NCBI GenBank assembly: GCA_026315105.1
Contig: CM048750.1
Span: forward strand, 109,461,297-109,525,296
Origin: Locusta migratoria
Taxonomy: Eukaryota; Arthropoda; Insecta; Orthoptera; Acrididae
Length of the DNA stretch: 64,000 nucleotides
Reading direction: 5' to 3'
Part shown: one piece after another, positions 45,248 to 57,543 of the stretch
Position numbering within the stretch: position 1 is the stretch's first letter
How the letters are laid out: each line of letters begins with the position of its first letter
Notes under the pieces: model-generated
What the model saw: only the letters and a program-made list of their open reading frames with translations
What the model was told of the DNA's origin: nothing
Databases searched by the model: none
Made by a program: the position numbers and the translations under genes

Positions 45248-46211
45248 CTAGCTTAATTTCCGCCGCTTCGCACGCGTAGACTGGATGTTCAACACTGGCT
45301 TTTGTACTTCTAAATATACATTTAGCTTTACAAATGTTTTCCTAATCAAGTATTTTGGTACGAATTGCCACCTCCTATTGCACCAGTGATGGCAGAATTC
45401 AAAACATCCCAACAATTTTTTTTTAATTTTTTTAAATTCCAACCATGTCTCCAAATTCAAATTTTAGCATTTCTAGCATCAATATAGTCTTAGTAGCACT
45501 CTTAAAAGATATTTCCTTATTTCACCCTCTTAATGGTTGAAATTCCAAAAATATAGAAAGAAATTTATTTTTAAATTCCAAACAAAAATATAATCCTAAG
45601 ATTTGTATTTCTTGCATCAAAATTGCCCAAATAGCAACGTATTTCCAAAAAACCGTTCATCCCCTATTTCACCCCCTTATGGATGGGAATATCGAAAAAT
45701 CGCTGATACCTACAGTGTAACATAAACAACGTCTTTTTCAAGTTTCTGTCGGCAGTAGTTAGACTTTTCAGCGCCTTCTTCTGTGTTTTAGAAAGGGATC
45801 GAGAACGCGATGCTTCTAACTTACGCTTTGACATCTATCTTGTTAGTTTTGCTTTACGAACTGCAGTATGCAGCTATTTTTCTTTATTCCTACGCTTGTT
45901 GCAGGAAAACAACTGAAGAATGCGCTTCACGTTTAGTTATATATAACCTCTTTGCTATTATATTGTCAAAAGTTATCGCTGGTCTTCAGTACGAATTTTA
46001 GGTAAGTTGACGACTTTCAATCACTTCGTCCTCAACCCTGTAATAGCTATCGAGACGGAACTGCTATGATGCACAATGGGAGACTTTGTGGAAAAAAAAA
46101 AAAAAAAAAAAAAAAAAACACAGAGAGAGAGAGAGATCGTTCGTCTCCATTGTGTAGTTTTTGCTGAAGAGCAAAATATTGACACCCACACGTACAATTT
46201 TATATATGTCG
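45248..46211 (-). mobile_element. Non-autonomous Helitron-like element (minus strand)
   Basis: Ends at CTAG (45248-45251, minus sense) preceded by a weakened GC hairpin (45260-45276), and starts near 46211 with a TATATAAAAT stretch. The interior near 45515-45670 repeats the 'gggtgaaat' modules of 38950-39735, while 45930-46205 matches 830-1110. It therefore joins both interior types in one copy. An A-tract (46091-46118) and (GA)n (46121-46135) have expanded within it. Confidence 0.65.
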
Positions 46212-46238
46212 TTAACTTTAAACTCTTAAACACTACTA

Positions 46239-47590
46239 GCCATTAAAATTACTACATCAAGAAGAAATACAGATGAGAAACTGGTATTCATTGCACAAAT
46301 ATATTATACTAGAACTGACATATGATTACATTTTCACGCAATTTGGGTGCATAGATCCTGAGTAATCAGTACCCAGAACAACCACCTCTGTCCTTAATAA
46401 CGGCCTTGATACGCCTAGGCATTTAGTCAGAGCTTGGATGGCGTGTACAGGTACAGATGTCCATGCAGCTTCAACACGATACCACAGTTCATCAAGATTA
46501 GTGACTGGAGTACTGTGACGAGCCAGTCAATCGGCCACCATTGACCAGACGTTTTCAACTGGCGAGAGATCTCCAGAAAGTGCTGGCCAGGGCAGCAGCC
46601 AAAAACTTTCCTTGTCCAGAAAGCCCGTACAGGATCTGCAACATGCGGTCGTGCATTATCCTGCTGAAATGTAGGCTTTCGCAGGAATTGAATGAAGGGT
46701 AGAGGCGCAGGTCGTAACACATCTGAAATGTTCAAAGTGTCGTCGATGTGAACAAGAGGTGACAGAGAGACGTGTCACCAGTGGCACCCCATACCATCAC
46801 GCCGGGTGATACGCCAGTATGGCGATGACGAATACTTGCATCCAATTTGCGTTCACCGCGATGTCGCCAAACACGGATGCGACCGTCATGATGCTGTAAA
46901 CAGAACCTGGATTCATCCAAAAAATGACGTTTTGCCATTCGTGCACCCAGGTTCGTCGTTGCGTACACCATCACTGGCGCTCGTCTGTGATGCAGCGTCA
47001 AGGGTTATCGCAGCCTTGGTCTCCGAGCTGATAGTCCATGCTGCTGCAAACGTCGTCGAACTGTTCGTGCAGATGGTTGTTGTCTTGCAACAGTCCCCAT
47101 CTGGTGACTCAGGGCTTCGAGGCGTGGCTGCACGATCCGTTACAGCCCTAAGGATAAGAATTCTATCATCTGGACTGCTAGTCATACGAGGCCGTTGGGA
47201 TCCAGCACGGCGTTCCATATGGCCCTCCCAAACCCACCGATTCCATATTCTACTAACAACCATTAGATCGCGACCAAAGCGAGAAGGAATGTCGCGATAC
47301 GATAAACCGCAATCGCGATAGGCTACAATTCGACCTTTATCAAAGTCGGAAAGGTGATGGTACGCATTTATCCTCCTTACACGTGGCATCGCCGGTCAGC
47401 TGCTGTTTGTGTGTGAGAAATCGGTTGGAAACTTTTCTCATGTCAGCACGTTGTAGATTTTGCCACCGACGCCAACCTTGTGTGAATGCTATGAAAAGCT
47501 AATCATTTGCATATCACAGTATCTCCTTCCTGTCAGTCAAATTTCGCGTCTATAGCACGTCTTCTTCGTGGTGTAGCAATTTTAATGCCC
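46239..47590 (-). mobile_element. Tc1-like DNA transposon, degenerate
   Basis: Inverted ends: GCCATTAAAATTACTACATC at 46239 and its counterpart GTGTAGCAATTTTAATG at 47571-47587. TA flanks the left end (46237-46238). Length about 1.35 kb. It is the same family as 7427-8797, in opposite orientation, and begins only about 27 bases from the edge of a Helitron. Confidence 0.85.
46366..47389 (-). pseudogene. Tc1 transposase, frameshifted
   Basis: ATG at 47389 starts MPRVRRINAYHH, followed by FDKGRIVAYRDCGLSYRDI and VSRIWNRWVWEG. Frame changes occur near 47160, 47000 and 46740. The catalytic blocks are better kept than in the 7651 copy: FLDESRFCLQHHDGRIRVW (first D), QQDNARPHVA (second D) and, in decayed form, the LSPVENVW region near 46560. 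A stop at 46366-46368 ends the frame at the usual position after WLFWV/GCSGY. Confidence 0.85.
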
Positions 47591-48896
47591 AGAAAGGTAC
47601 GTTTTTGAGGTTATAAACGAAACAATGTTGACTGATTAGCTGATGGGAGCTAATCACAGTGATGCCAAATTAAAACTATAAGAATTCCAAACTACCGTAT
47701 AAAGGGATAAGAAAGGGGACTAACTCATGAAATTCTTTTATGGCAAATTTCAACGGAATAAATATATATTTGCACTACTGATTCCACCAGGTCCTGAAAT
47801 CCAGCACATCTAAAGTATCAGCGAGTTCACAAATTTATTTATTTATTTATTTATTTATTTTTGCTAAATTACGTTTCACCAGACAAACTAAGACACTGTG
47901 ATTCCCAAAGTACCTACAGAAAACAGAGAATGGGCCAATTTAATGGCATAACATTATCTGTTTACAATTTTTCATATCATAACCAGACACCAGTGTGTCT
48001 TACGTCATTAAATCTGCCGGCTGTGTTTAAGATTGCCATTCTGTTAGGATATGACGATTAGGATGTTTTTTCGAACATTTAGTGTAAAATAGTGCCTCGT
48101 AACTTGGTTAAGATATTAAGTTTCTGAATGTTACTCATCTAACACCAAGAGATATCTACTATGAACTATGAAGTAGAAAACAATCTATACAACAAACGCT
48201 TGAATGCCCTACATAAAAATATTGCTTATTTCGTTTTCCTGAACAGTATGATATCTTAGTTTAACCAGTTTCCACAATTTTTCCTGTTGTTTATTTTAAA
48301 TAATTGGGTGCAAAGGCTTTGATAAGATATTCCACGATCCTAGTGAACGGATACAAATGACTTTAAATGCGGGCACGAGTGTAAAAAGTAACACATGTTA
48401 ACATGTACAAATAGAGCTAATACTGTAACGGACTACAGCAAAAACTAAGATAGCTTGATAAAAACGTTGAATCACATCCCATTTTTGCCATGAACAACAA
48501 ATAAGACCTTGATCATTGTTATTGTGCAAAGTTTTCGGGTTCAGTATTCCGAAGTTAATTTTCAGATCAAACCCATTCAGCGGAACATTAGCAAAATTTT
48601 CCTCATCGCCTTACTCATTGCAATAACTAAGCGACATTTGCATCGTGTGACGCTACACTTTATATGGTTGTGACAGGAATGTTTACACCGTGTGCAGACT
48701 TTTGGATTATCTTTGATATATCAACAGCATACAAGATTTGCGTTTGGCAATGTACTTTGGAGTACGTTGTTCGCATCGGTACTTTGTGCTCGTTATTTGT
48801 GTTAAACCACCCATATTTCATCGAATAACTCGAGTTGTGTCTTTACGACGTGGAAACTAGTAATGTTAAAAATGTAACAATACAGAACCAACAGTA
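47591..48896. other. No gene seen; (ATTT)n at 47831-47858
   Basis: AT-rich sequence. A tetranucleotide ATTT run lies at 47831-47858. Confidence 0.5.
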
Positions 48897-48951
48897 ACAG
48901 GGACTGATGACTTCGATGTTTAGTCCCCTCAAAACAACAACAACAACAAAA
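48897..48951 (+). mobile_element. Orphan retroposon 3' end with stem-loop and (CAA)n
   Basis: GGGACTGATGACTTCGATGT then TTAGTCCCC forms the same GGGACT/AGTCCC stem and TGATGAC loop seen in the SINEs, followed by (CAA)n. No SINE body or LINE frame precedes it, so it is an extremely 5'-truncated insertion. Confidence 0.6.
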
Positions 48952-51776
48952 TTGTAGGAGCCTGATTTCAAAGACTGTCAAGACAAAATTCGATGTTTTT
49001 ACAGGAAAGGAGAAAACCGAAAAACATATTAGCAATAACCTCAAACCTATTTTTTTTTGTCTTCTCCTTTCTTTCACAAACACTGACTTTCACAAACGAA
49101 ATCATAACAAAAATTAGTAGTTATTTCGTGAAAATAAATTAAAATACGGACTTGGACAACTGTGATATTAACTATTGTTAACCACCCCACTTCCTGTCCA
49201 TCACTTTTGTCTTCCATCTCATTTCACATCCCACCTTTCCACATCCAACCACCATTCAGTCATCTTTTCCCTACTACTCCCCACCCCCACCAATAATAAT
49301 AATATTTAAAAAATTAAATAAATTAATAAAAACGTTTCCATTATATATATGTATGTGTGTGTGTATGTATTATTTTGCCACTATTCCACTCCGCTTACAT
49401 GTAAACTAAATACACTAAAACATAATTTATTATAAAACATAGAAAAAGAACTACATTCGTGATGTTGGCAACACTCCAATAACACACTGTGCAGACTCAG
49501 TCAAAACAAAAGCAAACACGCCTGATCTGTGGAAAACAATTATTGGCAGTGCGAAAGTGACAGTGGAAGTAATTGAAAAAACGACACAGCATGAAGAACC
49601 GGCGCTACTGCATGAAACAGACCGGCATTCCATGATGTGAAGCGAAAACAAGACAAACTTCCGTAAGTAACAAAACATTAGGCCTACTTTTCATGTTCCG
49701 TTAACGAACTGTTTTCGATCTAAATACAAAACAAACTGTAGATTTCTATTATTACACACCACTGAAGATCTTTTACTGTCATTAAAACGAAACGCGTCTG
49801 CTGAGAAAAAATTAGCATTTTTATTGTAGTTGCAAAGACTGACAAATATTGCTGTTCATAATAATGAAAGCAACTACGGACATTATGGCCACACAAACCA
49901 AGAATTGAAAAAAGTAAAAAGTAAAAATTATTATAATTGAACAAAACAGCAATACTTGACAGCGCTACTACACACGCAGGAAAACAGGATATCGGTCCTG
50001 CGTACCCAGTCCTGTGTTATAACTGGCTGAAAATGGCTGAGTAGCCACTTCTAAATGAACGGTGTAGATGGCCGTATTTGTAGCAAAGCAACTCGTTTAA
50101 CGTCTTTTGTAATCCATATACGTCCATTTTGTAACACTCACTGAAGCAATCTTCCATTTTAACGGAAATACTACTATAAGAAAATGCCGATAATTCAAAA
50201 TCGAAAACGTGAATCTCGTTTGATATTAGGCTCTTCGATTTGTTCGTTGAGTATGGATGTAGCTGTAGTAGTAGAAGACTTCAGCAGTCGAAACTCGTGG
50301 AAGCGTAGACGGTGTAGTGTATAGCGTCACCATACATACAAACCACTACTCAGTTCTTGTGTTGCCTTCTTGTCCTTAATTCCCGAGATATTTGATACCC
50401 GATTGATATATGGAGCGTGATGGGCATCTGCTAATCTGTTGGACTAGAACTGGCGAGGGTCCGTGTTGAAAATCTATCTCGAAGATAGGCTTTCAGATCT
50501 TCTATTTATATCGCTAATTTGATTAGTGTACTAGCTGTGTTTTCCGCACCAGCCGCTTCAGTTAAGAGCTGCTCTTGCCCCGAACGCCCTCAATTACCGG
50601 TCGGATGTATTCCAATCTTAGTCTCACCCCTGCACGTTTTATTCTTCACAGCTCCTCTATTGCACGCATAATCACCTAGCACCTCGATACATATCCTGTC
50701 ATCCCGTCGCCTCTTCTGGTCAATATTATTCACATATTCCTTTATCCGCTGATTCTACTCTTCGATTTCGAACTTTTTGGTTTCATCACTGTCCATCGTA
50801 CATTACCACGGAATGATGTATCCAGACGTACATTTTCAGGTCATACGTTTGATTTGCCTTGAGACGAGAAAGCTTATTGAAAGGGGATAATTAGGGGATT
50901 GGAAGGACTGGTATCGGAAATAATTATTATTTGAGATTATAAAAAACTTCATTTAAAAAAACAATGACGAATCAACAAAAAAACATTATTGAACACAAGG
51001 TAGAGAATGTCGGACCTACCAAAGATTATTAATAATCACCAATAAATTATTGTAGCTGAGAACTATAATTTTTCTCGGAATCATTATCAGTTATTACGTT
51101 AGGTGATACCTCACTGGAAACAATTACTGAAACTAACATAAAATCTGAACTAACACACGGTATACAGGAACTAGCATCTGCAGATACAACAAAATTTTAC
51201 CAAGCTCAAGGTTATTAACAACTACATGACAGTTCAAGATTGACCTGACACACAAAACCAGCAGCTGAAATTTCAACAAAATTTTATAACGACAATCTCA
51301 TAAACAAATAATTTACCCTAACACTGAAACTAGCAGCCGCCATTGCCCCAGTCAATTACGTGAACCTAAAGAAGCAAGTAAATTTAGGCACAATAACCCG
51401 TCTAGAATTACAGAATATAACTTAATCAGGAATACCGAATGAAAATAGATTAACAGCAACAAAGTTTGATAATTAATAAAATACAGCAGATCATCAAAAC
51501 GTTTGGTTAAGGGACGTGATGCAGAAATGGCTCCAATGGTCGGTAAACGAAACGATTGATAGTGACAACACCTACTAATGGAAGGGGGGGGGGGAATTGA
51601 AGGAGAAGGTAAAAGGTAACCAAAAACATAAACTGCACAAATACATCCACAGGGGAAGAGTGGAAGAAAAAGGTCCTACCGAAAAAAACGCCAGTTCCCC
51701 GGGCAAGGCAACAGGGTAACAAACGGCCAAACGACAAATAAAATCCACAGGCACACTTATCAATCCAAATGAATTT
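48952..51776. other. No gene seen
   Basis: Long AT-rich interval. A short TG microsatellite lies at 49350-49372. No frame over 80 codons and no repeat family recognised. Confidence 0.5.
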
Positions 51777-52037
51777 GATTATTATTAATAGAAATTTACA
51801 AACCCTGACAGTTTTTCGTCTAGAACATGTCAGATAAAGGTGAAGCATTGAATTAAAATCTGTGATGCAGTCGGGAATCGAACCCGGACTTCCACGCTTA
51901 CTAGACAAACGTCTTACCACTAGACCGACGCGCAAAAAAAAATTTAATTAAATGCTTCACCTTTATCTTTAACGTCTTTGACATGATCGAGACGAAAAGC
52001 TGTCCTAGGGTTTGTAAATTTCTTATTTATAATGATA
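51777..52037. repeat. Inverted repeat enclosing a tRNA-like SINE head
   Basis: The left arm (51777-51862) and right arm (51945-52037) are inverted copies: 'caaaccctgacag' and 'ataaaggtgaagcatt' on the left, 'aatgcttcacctttat' and 'ctagggtttg' on the right, with one indel of about 10 bases. Between them the minus strand reads CGGTCTAGTGGTAAGACG (A box) and CCGGGTTCGATTCCCG (B box). The acceptor ends do not pair, so this is a tRNA-derived head and not a tRNA gene. Confidence 0.65.
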
Positions 52038-52176
52038 TTTAAACCACGTAAGCCTAAGATTAAAGGCAGGAATTTTACAATATGTTCATTGCCAAGGTGC
52101 TATTCCGCTGCATGGAGAGCCTTGACAGATGTGGCAATATTTCATGGAACACAGAAGTTGAATTTGTGACGTGGAG

Positions 52177-52369
52177 CCGGCCGCGGTGGCCGAGGGGACT
52201 GAGACGCTCCAGTCACGGTCTGCACGGCCACTACGGTCGGAGGTTTGAATCCCCCCTCGGGCATGGATATTTGTGCCGTACTTAGTATAAGGTAGTTGAT
52301 AAGTAGTTTGTAAGTTTAGGGACTGATGACCACGTAGTTAAATCCCATAAGCTCAACAAACATTTGAAC
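52177..52369 (+). mobile_element. tRNA-derived SINE, full length, young
   Basis: Head GGCCGCGGTGGCCGAGGGG, B box GGAGGTTTGAATCCCCCC, body 'tagtataaggtagttgataa', stem-loop region 'gggactgatgaccacg' and tail 'caaacatttgaac'. Flanked by ATTTGTGACGTGGAG at 52162-52176 and 52370-52384, an exact 15-bp duplication, the longest of any SINE here. At 193 bp it is a good family reference. Confidence 0.93.
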
Positions 52370-52429
52370 ATTTGTGACGTGGAGGGAAGTCGTGGTTTGA
52401 CTATTCCGAGGCGCCTTAATCGCTACTGG

Positions 52430-52495
52430 TGAGGTGGTCTAGTGGTAAGACGTCTGCCTAAGCAAGCGCTCGAGTGCGGTTATGATTCCTAGTGA
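52430..52495 (+). mobile_element. tRNA-like SINE head
   Basis: GGTGGTCTAGTGGTAAGACG repeats the A-box region of the element at 51777-52037; a decayed B box (GCGGTTATGATTCC) follows. It is the same head in the opposite orientation, about 500 bases away. Confidence 0.55.
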
Positions 52496-54165
52496 AAGCG
52501 ACGTGCACACACGTAGGAAATAAAATTACCAGGAAAAGTTGAAACAAAAGGCAGAAATTCGAAACAGGGCACTAGACAAAAACAGCAGAATCGTATCATC
52601 AACCGGAGCCACCGAAAACATTACCGCAAAAGGATGACAGTATACTTACCTTAAAGTCACCAAATTTAACTCGGCCTACTACAGTGAGATGACGCAAAAT
52701 TGCAATACCTCGTCTTCCGGTGATGAATGTACTAGTCTAACGTCACAATGACGTACCCAATGAGACGAGATGAAGAAACGTAGCCCGGTCGGAGTAATTC
52801 CAGAGCGGGCGCACCGCGACCAGCCGCCGGCGAGGTTGATTTCATAGCTGGCTTCCCATGGTAACTCCATCGGCTGTCAACAGGCCGCCCGAAACTGCGT
52901 GACCTCGCCGGTGGTGACTCCGCTGGACCACAGACAGTCGCAAAAATTAGTAGGAAAACATATACAACCATTTGACAGCGGAAGTGATACTAACGCTCCA
53001 AGCGGCTGGGTAGCAAGCTCAGTAGCAGAAAATGGCACTACAGAAACGAAGAATTTATTATTTATTATTGCTGTTGTTTATATATTTTCTAGGCATTAAA
53101 CGTGGTACTGTATTTGGTGACACAAATACGAAAACATTATTAAACGGAAATCCCGTTTCCTGTTGATGTCAGTTCGTAATAATAACATGTTCGTGCATTG
53201 TAATACATGCGGCTCACACTAGCAAGGTCGTAATCATAACACCCCAAAACGGCTTAAGACAAGAATCGAATTGTAACCCGATGGGTTTAAGTTCAAAAGC
53301 AACTGATTTATAGTTATATAATGTACTGGTACGTAATTACACGTTAGACATGTATTTTTTCTGCAGATTTTGAACGTCTTAATACATTTGATACTGATAC
53401 TAGACACGATTTTTATATTCTGCAACGTGGTCTCGGTTACTTCTGATCATACTGGTTACTAAATGTGGGCTATCTGTATGATTAATGGGTCACTTTACAG
53501 AACTTACTCTTTTCTTATAAGCATCAAACACCTTGTATCAGTGATATTTGTCAGGATGGGCAGTTACTCTTAGTTTAACACAAGGAATATTCTTATTATT
53601 TATTTGTTATTAGTCACATTTGTGGGACGTGAATTCTCTTGGCTCAGAGGTGGAAGGATGTTGAAATGAGACAGCATTGAAGCAGATAGCTTTTTATTTA
53701 CAAATAGAGATAATACTTGTGGTAATTTCCTTACATTCAGTTATTCTCTTATTAGAAGGCAGCAGGCGGCAGGCCGGCGCGCTGATAGCGGATGCGGCGG
53801 TCCGGTTTCGCGTAGGCAGCAGCAGCGGCGAGGCCGGGCGCGGAGTCTGCGCTACAGTCCGTAGCGGCGACGCGACGCGGGGCGTGGCTTTATTCAATAG
53901 TTACAATTAAAATTACCCTTACAATTCTTAGAGACTAAGTATTACGTCTTATAAAAGCCCTTTTCGCTTTATTCTTGCTCAGATGGCTTGCATGTGCCGT
54001 TCCTGTTATGTTTTCATTGTACCTACTCCCCAGGAATGTAAAGGTACTGTAAATCTTTAAGAATCTTTTCCTGCTAAAATCTCAGTTTGTCTGTACACGT
54101 TAAACTACAGTTAGTTACGTTTTATTTTACATTTTGTGCAAACAAAACCCTCTTAACTTTCGAAT
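52496..54165. other. Two CpG-rich patches, no gene
   Basis: CpG-rich patches lie at about 52780-52960 and 53755-53890, separated by AT-rich DNA. A 79-codon minus-strand frame from 52971 opens with a hydrophobic, signal-peptide-like MVVYVFLLIFATVCG, but nothing downstream supports a secreted protein. Confidence 0.4.
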
Positions 54166-54579
54166 ATCATTGCTGCATCACCAATAATAGACTTCTGTGC
54201 AAAAATTTGTTTTCATTTCCACAAACCTGTCAGTAGACTATCAAAAATAATTTTGAAGAAAAATACTGAGTTAGTTACCTCTCTCTCTCTTTCTGTTACA
54301 GATTCCATACACCCTTAAAATTTAACACACTTTAACCTATCCTACATTGCAAGAGTTTTTCATATTTGAGAAAATGTACATTTTCGTAGTTTTCCTCTAA
54401 CTTCACAGTGCAGAAAAAGTGTTTCTGAAGTGCCTCCTCCCTCTTCCATCATTGCTGCATCACCAATAGTAGACTGCTGTGCAAAAATTTGTTTTGAATT
54501 CTTTAAACCTGTCAGTAGACTACCAAAAATAACATTGAAGAAAAATACTGGGTTAGTTACCTCTACCATACACCACCGC

Positions 54580-56460
54580 TGCTGAACGTTCCATACCTCG
54601 TACATCCTCTTCTCCACGTCGTGTCCAGGTCCCTTGGTGGACTGCAACCTGCCGCGACGCGCTTAGAGCCCGGCGCCGTGCTTTACGCACCTTCCGCCGC
54701 CACCCAACTTTGGAGAATTGCATAAATTATAAACGTATGAGAGCGCAATGTCGTCGTATCATAAACGACAGCAAAAAAGCTGGCTGGATTGCTTTTACTA
54801 GTTCTTTTAACCGTTTTACTCCCTCCACGGTTGTTTAGGGTGGCCTACGCCGTTTATCCGGCATCAAGGTCCACTCCCCGATTCCTGGCCTGACCGTGGA
54901 GAACGCAGTCCTCGTGGACCCCCCTGATGTATCCAACGCATTGCAACGCATTGGGCCGTTTCTTTGCGGAGGTTTCGAGCTCTGCCCATTACCACCCTGC
55001 CTTTCTCCCTCGCAAACAGGTAGAGGAGGCACGGCCGCCTTCTTTCCACTCTTTTAATCGTGAAAATTATAATGTCGTCTTCACCATGCAGGAGCTAGAC
55101 CGTGCTCTCGCCCTGTCCCGATCTTCTGCTCCCGGGCCCGATTCGATCCATATTGAGATGCTGAAGAACCTCTCTCCTGCGGGCAAGTGCTTTCTTCTTA
55201 GTATCTACAATCGCATATGGACTGAAGGTCAGGTTCCCACAAGTTGGCGTGTAGCCACTATTGTCCCTATCCCCAAACCAGGGAAGGACAAACATCTTCC
55301 TTCCAGTTATCGCCCCATTTCTCTGACGAGCTGCGTCTTTAAGGTGATGGAACGCATGGTTAACGCTCGGTTCGTCTGGCTCCTCGAATCTCGCCGCCTC
55401 CTAACAAATGTCCAATGCGGTTTTCGTCGACACCGCTCTGCTGCTGATCACCTCGTTACCTTGTCGACCTTCATTATGAATAACTTTCTAAATAAGCGTC
55501 AAACAGTAGCAGTGTTCTTCGATTTGGAGAAGGCATACGATACCTGTTGGAGAGCGGGCATTCTCCGCACATTGCACACAAGGGGCCTTCGGGGCCGCCT
55601 CCCTCTTTTCATTGAAGCGTTTTTGGCGGATCTCAAGTTCCGGGTACGGGTGGGCTCTGTTTTGTCAGATACCTTTTGCCAGGAGAATGGGGTACCGCAG
55701 GGCTCCGTCTTGAGTGTGGCTCTCTTTGCCATTGCAATCAATCCGATCGTAGATTGCCTTTCACCCGACGTTTCCGGATCCCTTTTTGTAGACGATTTCG
55801 CAATTTATTGCAGCGCCCAGCGGACGTGTCTCTTGGAGCGTTGTCTTCAACGCTGTCTTGACCGTCTATATTCCTGGAGCATCGCAAACGGCTTCCGATT
55901 CTCCACTAAGAAAACGGTGTGTATAAACTTCTGGAGATACAAGGAATTTCTTCCACCTTCTCTACATCTCGGCCCTGTTGCTCTCCCTTTCGTGGAGACT
56001 ACGAAATTCTTGGAGCTAATGTTGGATCGGAAACTGCTGGTCCACACACGTGTCCTACCTGGCTGCCCGTTGTGCTCGATCCCTTAATGTTCTTCGTGTC
56101 CTCAGTGGCACGTCATGGGGAGCGGATCGTACCGTCCTGCTTCACCTTTACCAGGACATTGTTCAGTCGAAGCTCGATTATATACCTTGTATACTCTTCT
56201 GCACGGCCGTCGATTCTCCGCCGTCTCAACTCTATTCACCATCGGGATTACGTCTGGCGACCGGTGCATTTTATACCAGCCCTGTTGAAAGTCTGTATGC
56301 CGAGGCTGCTGTACTACCCTTGACCACTGGGCGTGACATACTCTTGTGTCGGTACGCATGCCGCCTGCGGTCGATGCCCAACCATCCATCTTACCGATTA
56401 TTTTTTGACGACTCACTCGATCGCCAATATGTTGTCTGCGATTGCCTTGCTTCCACCTGA
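54580..56460 (+). pseudogene. I-like LINE reverse transcriptase, frameshifted
   Basis: The upstream part (54581-54930) reads PWWTATCRDALRARRRALR and has a TAG at 54836. After a shift near 54940, a 386-codon frame runs from 54927 with SAPGPDSIHIEML, PSSYRPISLTSCVFKVMERM, catalytic D199 in FFDLEKAYDTCW, GVPQGSVLS and FVDD at residues 287-290 as the YxDD box. A further shift near 56045 leads to VLLHLYQDIVQSKLDY, where the I-group C-terminal region continues. FVDD is an accepted variant of the active site. The polymerase residues survive; the reading frame does not. Confidence 0.85.
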
Positions 56461-57367
56461 GGTTCACACTCAGCTTGAACTTAGTTCGCTCCCCAAGGAG
56501 AGCATTCCGGATTTGGTATACCGCTCGAGGCTTGTCGAACTCCGTTCGCGGTTCGAAAATGCCATATTTATTTACACAGATGGTTCCAAGAGCACTGCCG
56601 GTGTCGGATCTGCCTTCGTCGTCGGGGACAACCGTTTCCAATACAAGCTCCCTGACCGGTGCTCGAATTTCACGGCTGAGCTTTTTGCCCTCCACCAGCC
56701 CATCTTGTATACCTGCCGCCACCGCCAACCTCTCTATGCCATATCTTCGGACTCGCTTAGTGCCCTGCAGAGTCTTAAGGACCCTTTCTCGAACCATCCT
56801 CTCGTGTATCGGATCCAACGCTCCCTCCAGTTGCTAGCAGCTGACAGCTGTCACGTTTCTTTCCTGTGGGTCCCTGGCCACGTGGGTGTGCCCGGGAATG
56901 AGACCGCAGACATAGCAGCCAAGGCCGCAGCTCTTTTGCCTCGCATGGCTACCTTTTGCGTCCCATCGGACGATGTTCAACGGGCTCTTCGCCAGAGTAT
57001 CGTGTCGTCATGGCACAGTGCGTGGTTTTCACTGTACAACAATAAATTGCGAACTGTAAAACCGATCCCGACCGCTTGGAGGACCTCCTTACGCCCCTCT
57101 CGGCGAGAGGAGGTCATCCTGACCCGGTTGCGGATCGGTCACTGCCGTTTCAGCCACCGTCACTTGCTATCCGCCGACCCTGCACGGCTGTGCTCCTGCG
57201 GTGAATTGCTGACAGTGCGACACGTTTTACTGTCTTGTGTTAATTTTAACCATCTCCGCGTAGCCCTTCACTTTCCGTCTACTCTGGAAATTTTAGCTGA
57301 TGACACACGAGCAGCTGCTCGAGTTTTGCGTTTTATCAACTTGGCCAACTTATCAAAGGATATTTAA
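56333..57367 (+). pseudogene. I-like LINE RNase H and C-terminal region
   Basis: Open for 344 codons but joined to the RT only through a frameshift near 56400. RNase H catalytic residues are all present: D83 in YTDGSKS, E116 in TAELFAL, D140 in SSDSLSAL and D193 in NETADIAAK. The WVPGHVGVPGNE motif is also intact. The C-terminus has a CSCGELLTVRHVLLSC zinc-like motif common after RNase H in I-group proteins. RNase H removes template RNA during target-primed reverse transcription. The ATG at 56333 is probably not a real start. Confidence 0.88.
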
Positions 57368-57508
57368 CCCTTTAAATTGTCTTTTATCTTTCGTTTTTAG
57401 CCTCTTCTTGATGTTCTAACTGGCAGTCACCAAAGTTTTTTGAGATCTAGCGAATCTATGTTCTTGTCTGGGCGCTAATGACCATAGAAGTTGTGCGCCC
57501 TAAAACCA

Positions 57509-57543
<35 letters not shown>

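Larger units (their letters stand above)
54575..57543 (+). mobile_element. I-like LINE with RNase H, 5'-truncated
   Basis: Contains the region between endonuclease and RT, the RT, RNase H and a C-terminal cysteine/histidine motif, then a short 3' UTR ending in a stem-loop (GGGCGC 57470-57475 with GCGCCC 57495-57500) and poly(A) to 57541. The flanks TACCATACACC (54564-54574) and TACCACACACC (57544-57554) look like a target duplication with one mismatch. The endonuclease and ORF1 are missing. RNase H with this domain order points to the I group (I, Nimb, Ingi or LOA-like). Confidence 0.85.

Noticed and set aside
51856..51935. Possible functional tRNA-Gly-like gene
   Set aside because: A and B boxes are good but the acceptor ends do not pair, and a related head occurs at 52430, so it is a SINE head.
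52732..52971. 79-codon minus-strand frame with a signal-peptide-like start
   Set aside because: Only the first 15 residues look like a signal peptide. The rest lies in CpG-rich DNA with no cleavage-site or peptide pattern I can support.
56102..56818. 238-codon minus-strand frame
   Set aside because: It is antisense to the RT/RNase H of the I-like LINE and follows the codon bias of the real coding strand.
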